From the NCBI GenBank assembly GCA_900548935.1, contig URMR01000016.1, positions 1 through 21,713 of the forward strand: DNA of 21,713 bases, given 5' to 3'. This document shows positions 11,600-17,975 of this stretch, in pieces; position 1 is the stretch's first letter, and every line of letters starts with the position of its first letter. Source of the stretch: an uncultured Collinsella sp. GTDB lineage: Bacteria > Actinomycetota > Coriobacteriia > Coriobacteriales > Coriobacteriaceae. Below the pieces are notes generated by a model. That model saw nothing but the letters and a program-made list of their open reading frames with translations, was not told the DNA's origin and did not search any database. Made by a program: the position numbers and the translations under genes.

Positions 11600-14482
11600 A
11601 TGACGCTACTGTATTTCCTTACCCTGTTTCCGCTGGTACCGGCGCTGGGCATGCTGTTCGCGCGTGGCGACCGCGCCCGCGATGCGGTGGGGCTCATAGG
11701 TTCCGGCATTATTATGGCGGCGACAGTTGTAGTCGCCGTCGTGTTTTTTGGCACGGGTCCGCAGAGCTTTGAGGTTGCCCCCGGCACCTCGCATGTGCTC
11801 TCGATCATCAGCTCCGTCATCGACGTAATTCTGTGCGCCGTCATCCTGTACAACGCGCGCAAATTTAAGAGCACGCTCGCCACGGTGCTCGGCATAGTCC
11901 AGCTGGTGGGCTCGTTCGCCTTTGCGGCCATGGCGTTGCCTGCGGTCGAGGTCGTCACCGCTACGCCGCTCTACCTAGACTACATGAGCGTGATCATGGT
12001 CCTTGCCGTCGGCATCGTCGGCAGCCTCATCTGCGTGTATGCCCTGGGCTACATGAAGGACTTCCAGGCCCATGACGAGCACGAGGCCGCGCTGCGCGGG
12101 CAGACCGTGTCCGACCGACGCCCGCAGTTCCTGGCGCTCATGTTCCTGTTCCTCTCGGCCATGTTCGTCATCGTGACGAGCGACAACCTTGAGTGGCTGT
12201 TCTGCGGCTGGGAAATCACCACCGTGTGCTCGTTCCTTATGATTGGCTACACGCGCACGCCCGAGGCCATCAAGAACGCCTTTACCCAGATCATCCTCAA
12301 CATGCTGGGCGGCATCGCGTTTTTGGCCGGACTCATGTATCTGCACGTTAACGGCATGCCGCTGACCATCTCGGGCATGATCGAGCTTTCCGGCGCCGGT
12401 ACCGCGCAATCCGCGCTGCTGGTGATGCCGGTCATCCTGTTGTCGCTCGCCGCACTCACCAAGGCCGCACAGATGCCGTTCCACACGTGGCTGTTGGGTG
12501 CCATGGTTGCCCCCACTCCCACGAGCGCCCTGCTGCACTCGTCAACCATGGTTAAAGCCGGCGTGTTCCTAATGGTCAAGCTGAGCCCGCTCTATGCTAT
12601 CTATCCCGTAACCGGCTTTATGGTCACGAGTGTGGGCGCCATCACGTTTTTGCTTGCTGCCCTCATGGCCATCTCGCAGAGCAACGCCAAACGCGTGCTC
12701 GCGTACTCCACCATTTCCAACTTGGGCCTCATCAGCGCCTGCCTGGGTGTCGGCGCGCCCGAGGCCGTATGGGCGGCCATCTTTCTGATCCTGTTCCACA
12801 CGGTGGCAAAGTCGCTGCTGTTCCTGTGCGTGGGCACGGCCGAGCATCATATCGGCAGCCGCGATATCGAGGACATGGACGGTATGTTCAGCCGCATGCC
12901 GCACCTGACGCGCCTGATGATGCTGGGCATCATGGGCATGTTTGTGGCGCCGTTTGGCATGCTCGTGTCCAAGTGGGGCGCCTTGGTGGCGTTTGCACAG
13001 ACCGGCAACGTGCTCATGATCATGGTGCTGGCCTTTGGCTCGGCCGCGACGTTCTTCTTCTGGGGCAAGTGGCTTGCCAAGCTTTCGGGCGTCGACCCCA
13101 CGGCTCAAAACGTTGAGGTCAATGTCCATAAGACCGAATGGATGGCCCTCAACACCATCGCCGCGCTGCTGATTCTGTGCTGCGTGGCGTTTCCGGTTAT
13201 CTCGAGCGGTCTGGTGTCGCCTTACTTGGCCATGGTGTTTGGCCGCGTGCCGTACGTTATCGGCAAGGACGCCATGTATCTGATGGTGGTTATCGTGGCG
13301 TTTATCGCCGTGGTGCTGCTGACGTCATTCCGCGTGAGCAACAAACCGCACGTAAACGTATATCTTTCGGGCGTGGGAACCGACAAATATCGCCATTTCC
13401 GCGGCTCGATGGGACACGAGGTGAAGGCTGAAAAGCGCAATTGGTACTCGGAGGACGCCCTTGGCGAGAAGCGCATTGGCCCCGCGGGTAGCGTCGTGTG
13501 CTGCAGCATTATCTTGTTTGCGCTGCTGTGTTGCGCGTGGATTGGGCCCGAGCGGCTTGCCATGAGCGCGCCCTCGGTGCTGCGCGGTAAGTATTTCGAG
13601 GGCTCGGGCGTCGTGGGCATCTTTATTGGCACCGTGGCGTTTGCCTTGCTGGCGCCGCTCGTGGGCGGCCTGATCGACGGTCTTGACCGCAAACTTTCGG
13701 CCCGCATGCAGGGCCGCGTGGGCCCGCGCCTGCTGCAGCCCTTCTACGACGTTGCCAAGCTGCTGCGCAAGGCCCCTGCCAGCGTAAACACCATGGACGA
13801 CACCTATATGGCATGCGCGCTCATCTTTACCGTGGTGGGCGGCGGCATCTTTGTGTCGGGTTCCAACACGCTGTTGTGCGCCTTTATGGTGACGCTCGCC
13901 GCGATTTTTGTGGTGCTGGCGTCCGCCTCGACGCAAAGCCCGTTTGCCCAGGTTGGTGCCGATCGCGAGCTGCTGCAGGTTATGAGTTACGAGCCCGCCG
14001 TTCTGCTGATGAGCGTGGGTCTGTACCTTGCCACCGATAGCTTCGACTCTATCGCAGTGACGGGGCAGTCGGCCCCCATCATCGTGTACAGCGCGCCTAT
14101 CTTCCTCGCGCTGCTCGCGGTGCTTACCATCAAGCTGCGCAAGTCGCCGTTTGACCTTTCGTACTCGCATCACGCGCATCAGGAGATCGTCCAGGGCGTC
14201 GCCACCGAGATGAGCGGCGGCACGCTGGCCAAGATGACCCTTATGCACTGGTGCGAGACCGTGCTGTTTTTGATGTGGGTGGGCATGTTCTTTGTTTGGG
14301 ACAACCCCGTGAGCTGGCTGGTCGCCCTGGTCGTGATGGCCGCGACGTATTTTGTCGAGGTCCTGATCGACAACACCTTTGCCCGCAGCACCTGGCGCAG
14401 CTGCTTTAGGCTCGGATGGGGCGTGGCGCTGGTGTTTGGCCTGCTCAACCTTATGCCCATCCTCGTCGACGTATTTATTTAG
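11600..14482 (+). CDS. echAB: Ech hydrogenase membrane subunit: fused EchA (NuoL-like) and EchB (NuoH-like)
   Basis: A 960-residue, almost entirely membrane-embedded protein. Residues 1 to ~620 are an antiporter-like proton channel subunit: EWLFCGWEITTVCSFLMIGY with Glu205 in the conserved Trp-Glu position, LTKAAQMPFHTWLLGAM, PTPTSALLHSSTMVKAG, and AISQSNAKRVLAYSTISNLG. Residues ~670-960 are a NuoH/HycD-type subunit: RMQGRVGPRLLQPFYDVAKL (GRVGPR at 705-710), DRELLQVMSYEP, and KSPFDLSYSHHAHQEIVQGV (848 onward) with TEMSGG. In known Ech complexes these are two genes. They would carry ion translocation and link it to the peripheral hydrogenase arm. GGGGGAG (11586-11592) precedes the ATG by seven bases. 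No internal stop, ribosome-binding site or restart was seen at the junction, and the next gene's ribosome-binding site overlaps the stop. Confidence 0.92.
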   Translation: MTLLYFLTLFPLVPALGMLFARGDRARDAVGLIGSGIIMAATVVVAVVFFGTGPQSFEVAPGTSHVLSIISSVIDVILCAVILYNARKFKSTLATVLGIVQLVGSFAFAAMALPAVEVVTATPLYLDYMSVIMVLAVGIVGSLICVYALGYMKDFQAHDEHEAALRGQTVSDRRPQFLALMFLFLSAMFVIVTSDNLEWLFCGWEITTVCSFLMIGYTRTPEAIKNAFTQIILNMLGGIAFLAGLMYLHVNGMPLTISGMIELSGAGTAQSALLVMPVILLSLAALTKAAQMPFHTWLLGAMVAPTPTSALLHSSTMVKAGVFLMVKLSPLYAIYPVTGFMVTSVGAITFLLAALMAISQSNAKRVLAYSTISNLGLISACLGVGAPEAVWAAIFLILFHTVAKSLLFLCVGTAEHHIGSRDIEDMDGMFSRMPHLTRLMMLGIMGMFVAPFGMLVSKWGALVAFAQTGNVLMIMVLAFGSAATFFFWGKWLAKLSGVDPTAQNVEVNVHKTEWMALNTIAALLILCCVAFPVISSGLVSPYLAMVFGRVPYVIGKDAMYLMVVIVAFIAVVLLTSFRVSNKPHVNVYLSGVGTDKYRHFRGSMGHEVKAEKRNWYSEDALGEKRIGPAGSVVCCSIILFALLCCAWIGPERLAMSAPSVLRGKYFEGSGVVGIFIGTVAFALLAPLVGGLIDGLDRKLSARMQGRVGPRLLQPFYDVAKLLRKAPASVNTMDDTYMACALIFTVVGGGIFVSGSNTLLCAFMVTLAAIFVVLASASTQSPFAQVGADRELLQVMSYEPAVLLMSVGLYLATDSFDSIAVTGQSAPIIVYSAPIFLALLAVLTIKLRKSPFDLSYSHHAHQEIVQGVATEMSGGTLAKMTLMHWCETVLFLMWVGMFFVWDNPVSWLVALVVMAATYFVEVLIDNTFARSTWRSCFRLGWGVALVFGLLNLMPILVDVFI

Positions 14483-14494
14483 GAGGCGGCATCC

Positions 14495-15094
14495 ATGGAT
14501 CATAAAATGTCGCGCTCGCCGTGGGTTATTCATTACGACGGCTCGAGCTGCAACGGATGCGATATCGAGGTGCTGGCCTCGCTCACGCCGCTGTTCGATG
14601 CGGAACGCTTTGGCGTGGTCAACACCGGCAACCCCAAGCATGCGGATATCTTTTTGGTGACGGGGTCGGTCAATGCCCAGAACCTGCCCGTCGTGCGCCA
14701 GATCTACAACCAGATGCTCGAGCCCAAGTGCGTGGTGGCGTGCGGCATCTGCGCGTGTTCGGGTGGCGTGTTCCGCGACGCCTACAACGTGATCGGTGGC
14801 GTGGACCGCGCGATTCCCGTGGACGTGTACGCGCCCGGGTGCGCCATTCGCCCCGAGACCGTGATCGATGCCATCGTGGAGGCGTGCGACATCCTGGACC
14901 AGAAGGAGGCCGTGATGCGCGCCGGTGGCGATCCGCTCACCGTAGGCGGCGCCGCTACCTGGGACGGTGGCGTTGAGCTGTGCGAGGACGGGTTTGTGGC
15001 TGCGGGGGCCGGGGCTGATGGTGCCGGCGACGGTGACGAGGCCAACGTGTCCACCAGGTCCGCCGCACCCGCCGCTGCAAAGGAGGCCGAGTAA
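14495..15094 (+). CDS. echC: Ech hydrogenase small subunit (NuoB-like, proximal [4Fe-4S])
   Basis: 199 residues. The core (1-150) is the hydrogenase small subunit that carries the [4Fe-4S] cluster next to the NiFe site: SSCNGCDIEVLA (Cys19, Cys22), VACGICACSGGVF (Cys86 in the ligand position; Cys83 and Cys88 also present) and YAPGCAIRPE (Cys116). It lacks the tandem double Cys of complex I NuoB, consistent with a hydrogenase. After about residue 150 there is an acidic Gly/Ala-rich tail that I do not associate with the family. AGGAGG begins at the last bases of the preceding stop codon, seven bases before the ATG, so translation is probably coupled. The stop overlaps the next ATG by one base. 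Confidence 0.92.
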   Translation: MDHKMSRSPWVIHYDGSSCNGCDIEVLASLTPLFDAERFGVVNTGNPKHADIFLVTGSVNAQNLPVVRQIYNQMLEPKCVVACGICACSGGVFRDAYNVIGGVDRAIPVDVYAPGCAIRPETVIDAIVEACDILDQKEAVMRAGGDPLTVGGAATWDGGVELCEDGFVAAGAGADGAGDGDEANVSTRSAAPAAAKEAE

Positions 15095-15813
15095 TGCAAA
15101 AGGCAATCTATACCACCGTTGGGATCGACGAGCTCCTGTCGCATGTCCAGGCGTTCAAGGGCATCGGCGCGCGCTTTGTGCAAATGCACGCCGAGCGCAA
15201 CGTCGACGACGGCACGTACCGCCTGATCTATACGTTTATCAACGTTCGTGCTGCTCAGGAGCATATTGCGCAGGACGGCAACTACGCGATTGAGAACCTG
15301 GTGGTTGAGGGTATCGACCAGTATCAGGAGATTCCGTCCATCAGCTCATATTATCCGGCGGTGTTTCCGTTTGAAAATGAGGCCCACGACCTGTTTGGTC
15401 TTGCCATCACCGACATGCAGCTCGACTTTAAGGGCTTTTTCTACCATGTCTCGACTGCCGAGCCCATGAGCGTTATCACGCCCGAGGTGAAGGCCGCGCG
15501 CGAGAAGGCCATGAAGGTCCGCGCGGCCGCAGAGGCCAAAGCGCGCAAGGCCGCGGCCGAAAAGGCCGCCGCTGCCACGGCCGCTGCGGGGGAGGGCGTT
15601 GCGGGCGCTGGCGATGCTGCGGGCGCTGCCGTTGCTCAGCCCGCTGCGGCTGCCGGCTTCGATGCTCAGCACGATGAGGCTGCTGCCAAGGCCGTGCTCA
15701 AGGCTGCCGAGCTGGAGGCAAAGCTCGCCGCCATGGATCCCGAGAAAGCGGCCAAGGTCCGCGCGGCGCTTGCCGCCAAGGCCGCCCGCGACAAGCAGAA
15801 AAAGGAGGCGTAA
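15094..15813 (+). CDS. echD: Ech hydrogenase subunit, NuoC-like (30-kDa family), with long C-terminal extension
   Basis: 239 residues. Residues 1-~128 are the NuoC/EchD fold that docks the large subunit to the small subunit: a typical LLSHVQAFKGIGARFVQMHA start and the family signature IPSISSYYPAVFPFENEAHDLFGL followed by FKGFFYH. Residues ~129-239 are an Ala/Lys/Glu-rich, probably helical or disordered extension (AREKAMKVRAAAEAKARKAA and similar), ending in KQKKEA; EchD proteins normally stop near residue 120-130. The start is certain: AAGGAGG (15080-15086) is seven bases upstream of the ATG, and the ATG overlaps the echC stop (TAATG). Confidence 0.9.
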   Translation: MQKAIYTTVGIDELLSHVQAFKGIGARFVQMHAERNVDDGTYRLIYTFINVRAAQEHIAQDGNYAIENLVVEGIDQYQEIPSISSYYPAVFPFENEAHDLFGLAITDMQLDFKGFFYHVSTAEPMSVITPEVKAAREKAMKVRAAAEAKARKAAAEKAAAATAAAGEGVAGAGDAAGAAVAQPAAAAGFDAQHDEAAAKAVLKAAELEAKLAAMDPEKAAKVRAALAAKAARDKQKKEA

Positions 15814-15818
15814 GGTCC

Positions 15819-16907
15819 ATGGCACATCGCTCCGTTATTCCGTTTGGCCCGCAGCACCCGGTGCTGCCCGAGCCGCTTCATCTGGACCTGGTGATCGAGG
15901 ACGACCGCGTCATTGAGGCAATTCCGCAGATCGGCTTTGTGCACCGCGGACTCGAGAAGCTCACCGAAAAGCGCGATATGCATCAGTTTGGCTACATCGC
16001 TGAGCGCATTTGCGGTATCTGCGCCGTGGGCCATAGCTACGGCTATGCCAGCGCCTGCGAGCGCATGCTCGACATCGAGGTGCCCGGCCGTGTGCAGTAT
16101 ATCCGCACCATTCTGCATGAGCTCTCGCGCATCCACTCGCACCTGCTGTGGCTGGGCCTGCTCGCCGATGCCTTTGGCTTCGAGGCGCTGTTCTATCGTT
16201 CGTGGACCCTGCGCGAGCAGATTCTCAAGATCTTCGAGAGCACGTGCGGCGGGCGCGTGATCCTTTCGATTAACGAGATCGGCGGCCTTAAGCACGACAT
16301 CGAGGACTCCGAGCTGGCAGGCATTGTCCAGACGCTCGATGCCATGCGTTCCGACTACGAGGCCCTGGTGCATACGTTTTTGGACGACAATAGCTGCGGC
16401 GAGCGCTTGCATGGCGTGGGCGTGATCAGCAAGAAGGATGCGCTGGAGCTTTCGATGGTCGGCCCGTTTGGGCGCGCCTCGGGCGTGGACTACGACGTGC
16501 GCATGTTTGGCGACGGCGCCTATGCGGACCTGGCTGCATTTGAGCCCATCATTGCCACCGACGGCGACTGCTATGCCCGCTGCCAGGTGCGTTGTGCCGA
16601 GGTCACGCAGGCCATGGACATCATCAGGGAGCTTGTGGGCAAGATTCCGCACGACGGCATCGGTGGACGCACCAAGCTCACGCCGGCCGACGGCGCGCGC
16701 GGCGAGGTTGTGATTGAGCAGCCGCGTGGCGAGGCGTATTACTATGTGCGCGGCAACGGCACCAAGAACCTGGACCGTTTCCGCGTGCGCACTCCGACGT
16801 CGCAAAACCTGGCGGGTCTGACGCATGCGCTGCAGGGCGTGCTCCTTGCCAACGTGCCCATGATTATCCTGACCATCGACCCCTGCATTAGCTGCACGGA
16901 AAGGTAG
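15819..16907 (+). CDS. echE: Ech [NiFe] hydrogenase large (catalytic) subunit
   Basis: 362 residues, close to the length of known EchE proteins. It holds the NiFe active site: N-terminal RICGICAVGHS with Cys65 and Cys68, and C-terminal DPCISCTER with Cys356 and Cys359. All four Cys ligands are present, so this is a hydrogenase and not the NuoD of complex I. FGPQHPVLPEPLHLDL, IGFVHRGLEKL, HELSRIHSHLLWLG and RFRVRTPTSQNL are further group 4 hallmarks. The protein ends three residues after the last ligand (Thr-Glu-Arg-stop), so the usual C-terminal peptide removed by a maturation protease is absent. GGAGG lies 10 bases and AAGG three bases before the ATG. hyp genes for Ni-Fe insertion must be elsewhere in the genome. 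Confidence 0.95.
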   Translation: MAHRSVIPFGPQHPVLPEPLHLDLVIEDDRVIEAIPQIGFVHRGLEKLTEKRDMHQFGYIAERICGICAVGHSYGYASACERMLDIEVPGRVQYIRTILHELSRIHSHLLWLGLLADAFGFEALFYRSWTLREQILKIFESTCGGRVILSINEIGGLKHDIEDSELAGIVQTLDAMRSDYEALVHTFLDDNSCGERLHGVGVISKKDALELSMVGPFGRASGVDYDVRMFGDGAYADLAAFEPIIATDGDCYARCQVRCAEVTQAMDIIRELVGKIPHDGIGGRTKLTPADGARGEVVIEQPRGEAYYYVRGNGTKNLDRFRVRTPTSQNLAGLTHALQGVLLANVPMIILTIDPCISCTER

Positions 16908-16914
16908 GCGCGGC

Positions 16915-17256
16915 ATGAGTTTACTGACATTTGCCAAGACGGCCTTGGGTTCTATGGTCAAGCAACCGGTCACGGTGTGCTATCCGCAGGAGGAGCTGAC
17001 GGCACCCGAGCGCCTGCGCGGGCATATCGTTAACGACATGGACGTGTGCATTTGCTGCGGCATGTGCGCGCGTCGCTGCCCGGCGGGCGCGCTCGCGGTC
17101 GATCGCAAGGGCGGAACGTGGTCGATTGACCCGTATGCTTGTGTGGTGTGTGGCGAGTGCATCGAGAGCTGCCCCAAGCACTGCCTGACTATGGACACCG
17201 CCCGTACTCCAGTTGCGGCGGATAAGGCTCCCACGGTAGAAATCAAGCCGGAATAA
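16915..17256 (+). CDS. echF: Ech hydrogenase ferredoxin-like subunit (two [4Fe-4S])
   Basis: 113 residues with two classical 4Fe-4S motifs: Cys45-x2-Cys48-x2-Cys51-x3-Cys55-Pro and Cys76-x2-Cys79-x2-Cys82-x3-Cys86-Pro. An extra Cys47 sits inside the first motif. In Ech complexes this NuoI-like subunit passes electrons from soluble ferredoxin to the small subunit. It starts seven bases after echE and is the last gene of the operon. The N-terminal ~35 residues (LLTFAKTALGSMVKQPVTV) resemble the membrane-arm-binding helix of the family. A strong GC hairpin follows. Confidence 0.93.
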   Translation: MSLLTFAKTALGSMVKQPVTVCYPQEELTAPERLRGHIVNDMDVCICCGMCARRCPAGALAVDRKGGTWSIDPYACVVCGECIESCPKHCLTMDTARTPVAADKAPTVEIKPE

Positions 17257-17277
17257 CGCTGGAATAGAACTGGAATA

Positions 17278-17312
17278 GGGGCCGGTGGGGGCATAATTGC
17301 CCCACCGGCCCC
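17278..17312 (+). terminator. Strong GC hairpin after echF (probable end of the ech operon)
   Basis: A 15-bp stem between 17278-17293 and 17298-17312 with one bulged G and a 4-base loop, 21 bases after the stop. There is no T-run, so termination may depend on Rho or the hairpin may protect the 3' end. Confidence 0.5.
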
Positions 17313-17343
17313 GCGCGTGAACGTGCGGCTAAGCCTCCGCGAA

Positions 17344-17497
17344 CAAAACTATGCCGGATTACTACGATAAATCGCCTACCCCCAACCACACCGCATTTGG
17401 CAAAACAAAAATCGCAGGTAGACGGCTTACAATTTTGCGAAAAAGTCACGCGTGATTGGTGACCTCGTTTTTATCGTAGTAAACCGGCACAGTTTTG
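17344..17497. repeat. Palindromic intergenic element C
   Basis: 26-base arms at 17344-17369 and 17472-17497 match as inverted repeats at 24 of 26 positions. The interior has CCCCCAACCACACCGCATTT and ATCGCAGGTAGACG. It is the same subtype as element A in the opposite orientation. The central hairpin present in B and D is degenerate here. The flank ATCCGTAACAG (17510-17520) is identical to an arm of the 80-bp array (complement of 8321-8331). Confidence 0.85.
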
Positions 17498-17520
17498 AAA
17501 TGGCACCATATCCGTAACAG

Positions 17521-17563
17521 CCTTTGATCCCCCGGGGACGGAGGAAAACGGATCATTTTGGCG
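17521..17563 (-). repeat. Repeat module X, copy 3
   Basis: The complement reads CGCCAAAATGATCCGTTTTC followed by the C-rich tract, nearly identical to copies 1 and 2. It lies between elements C and D. Confidence 0.7.
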
Positions 17564-17590
17564 TTGCGAGGGCTGCCACGTGACCCGTCT

Positions 17591-17750
17591 GCCACGAAAT
17601 GGGCCCATCTACTACGTTTAAGCCGCTGCCCTCAACCATGGCAAGTAATGCGAAATAAAAATCGCAGGTAGAACGCCTGCGATTTTGCATGAAAAGCGGC
17701 TATGGTCGGGGGCATTGGGTTAAACATAGTAGATGGGCCAGTTTCGTGGC
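17591..17750. repeat. Palindromic intergenic element D
   Basis: 31-base arms at 17591-17621 and 17720-17750 match at 28 of 31 positions, with the same GCCACGAAA and CCATCTACTACGTTTAA blocks as element B. Inner complementarity pairs CAACCATGGC with GCTATGGTCG. The central hairpin is AAAATCGCAGG (17658-17668) / CCTGCGATTTT (17676-17686) with a 7-base loop. The stem differs from that of B by a paired change (ATCGCAGG/CCTGCGAT against ACCGCAGG/CCTGCGGT), which keeps pairing. Confidence 0.85.
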
Positions 17751-17762
17751 GACTGCCATCGA

Positions 17763-17801
17763 CTGCTCCCTTGGGGATGGGGGAAACGGGCCCTTTTATC
17801 C
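17763..17801 (-). repeat. Repeat module X, diverged copy 4
   Basis: The complement carries CCGTTTCCCCCATCCCCAAG, similar to the C-rich half of module X; the AAAATGATC half is poorly conserved. Confidence 0.45.
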
Positions 17802-17843
17802 CGTCAATCTTGGGTCGCACCCGTTTTCCTGCGAAAACCCTCG

Positions 17844-17958
17844 TGTCTCAACTTTGGTGAGACATTTGTCTCACGCTTAAAACCTAATCTGGAACATGTG
17901 TCACCTGTCCTAATTGTGTCTCATTCCGTAACTTTAGGCTGATGCAAGGTCTGAGACC
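17844..17958. promoter_or_regulatory. Clustered TGTCTCA/TGAGACA sites upstream of the VWA gene
   Basis: TGTCTCA occurs at 17844-17850, 17867-17873 and 17917-17923, and TGAGACA at 17858-17864. The middle two form TGAGACA-TT-TGTCTCA, a perfect dyad. GGTCTGAGACC (17948-17958) is a further related palindrome. This spacing fits an operator cluster for a dimeric regulator. I see no clear -35/-10 pair, so the promoter is not placed. Confidence 0.5.
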
Positions 17959-17975
17959 GCGAGAAGGGAGACGCG

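Larger units (their letters stand above)
17313..17975. other. Gene-free region with palindromic repeats and the VWA-gene leader
   Basis: No plausible gene between echF and the VWA protein. Contents in order: palindromic element C (17344-17497), module X3 (17521-17563, reverse orientation), palindromic element D (17591-17750), a diverged module X4 (17763-17801, reverse), and an A+T-richer leader of about 150 bases with TGTCTCA/TGAGACA heptamers. Confidence 0.75.

Noticed and set aside
13325..15106. A 593-codon minus-strand frame opposite echAB/echC, and similar long antisense frames at 8863-10572, 3801-5271 and 5374-6642
   Set aside because: These are shadows of GC-rich genes: composition is His/Arg/Ala-rich and low-complexity, and the plus-strand products are clear enzymes.
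15819..17256. Complex I (NADH dehydrogenase) genes
   Set aside because: The large subunit keeps both CxxC pairs for Ni, the small subunit has hydrogenase-type spacing, and there are no NuoE/F/G/J/K/M/N genes.
17278..17312. Classical Rho-independent terminator with U-tract
   Set aside because: The hairpin is strong but no T-run follows on either side, so it is listed with reduced confidence.
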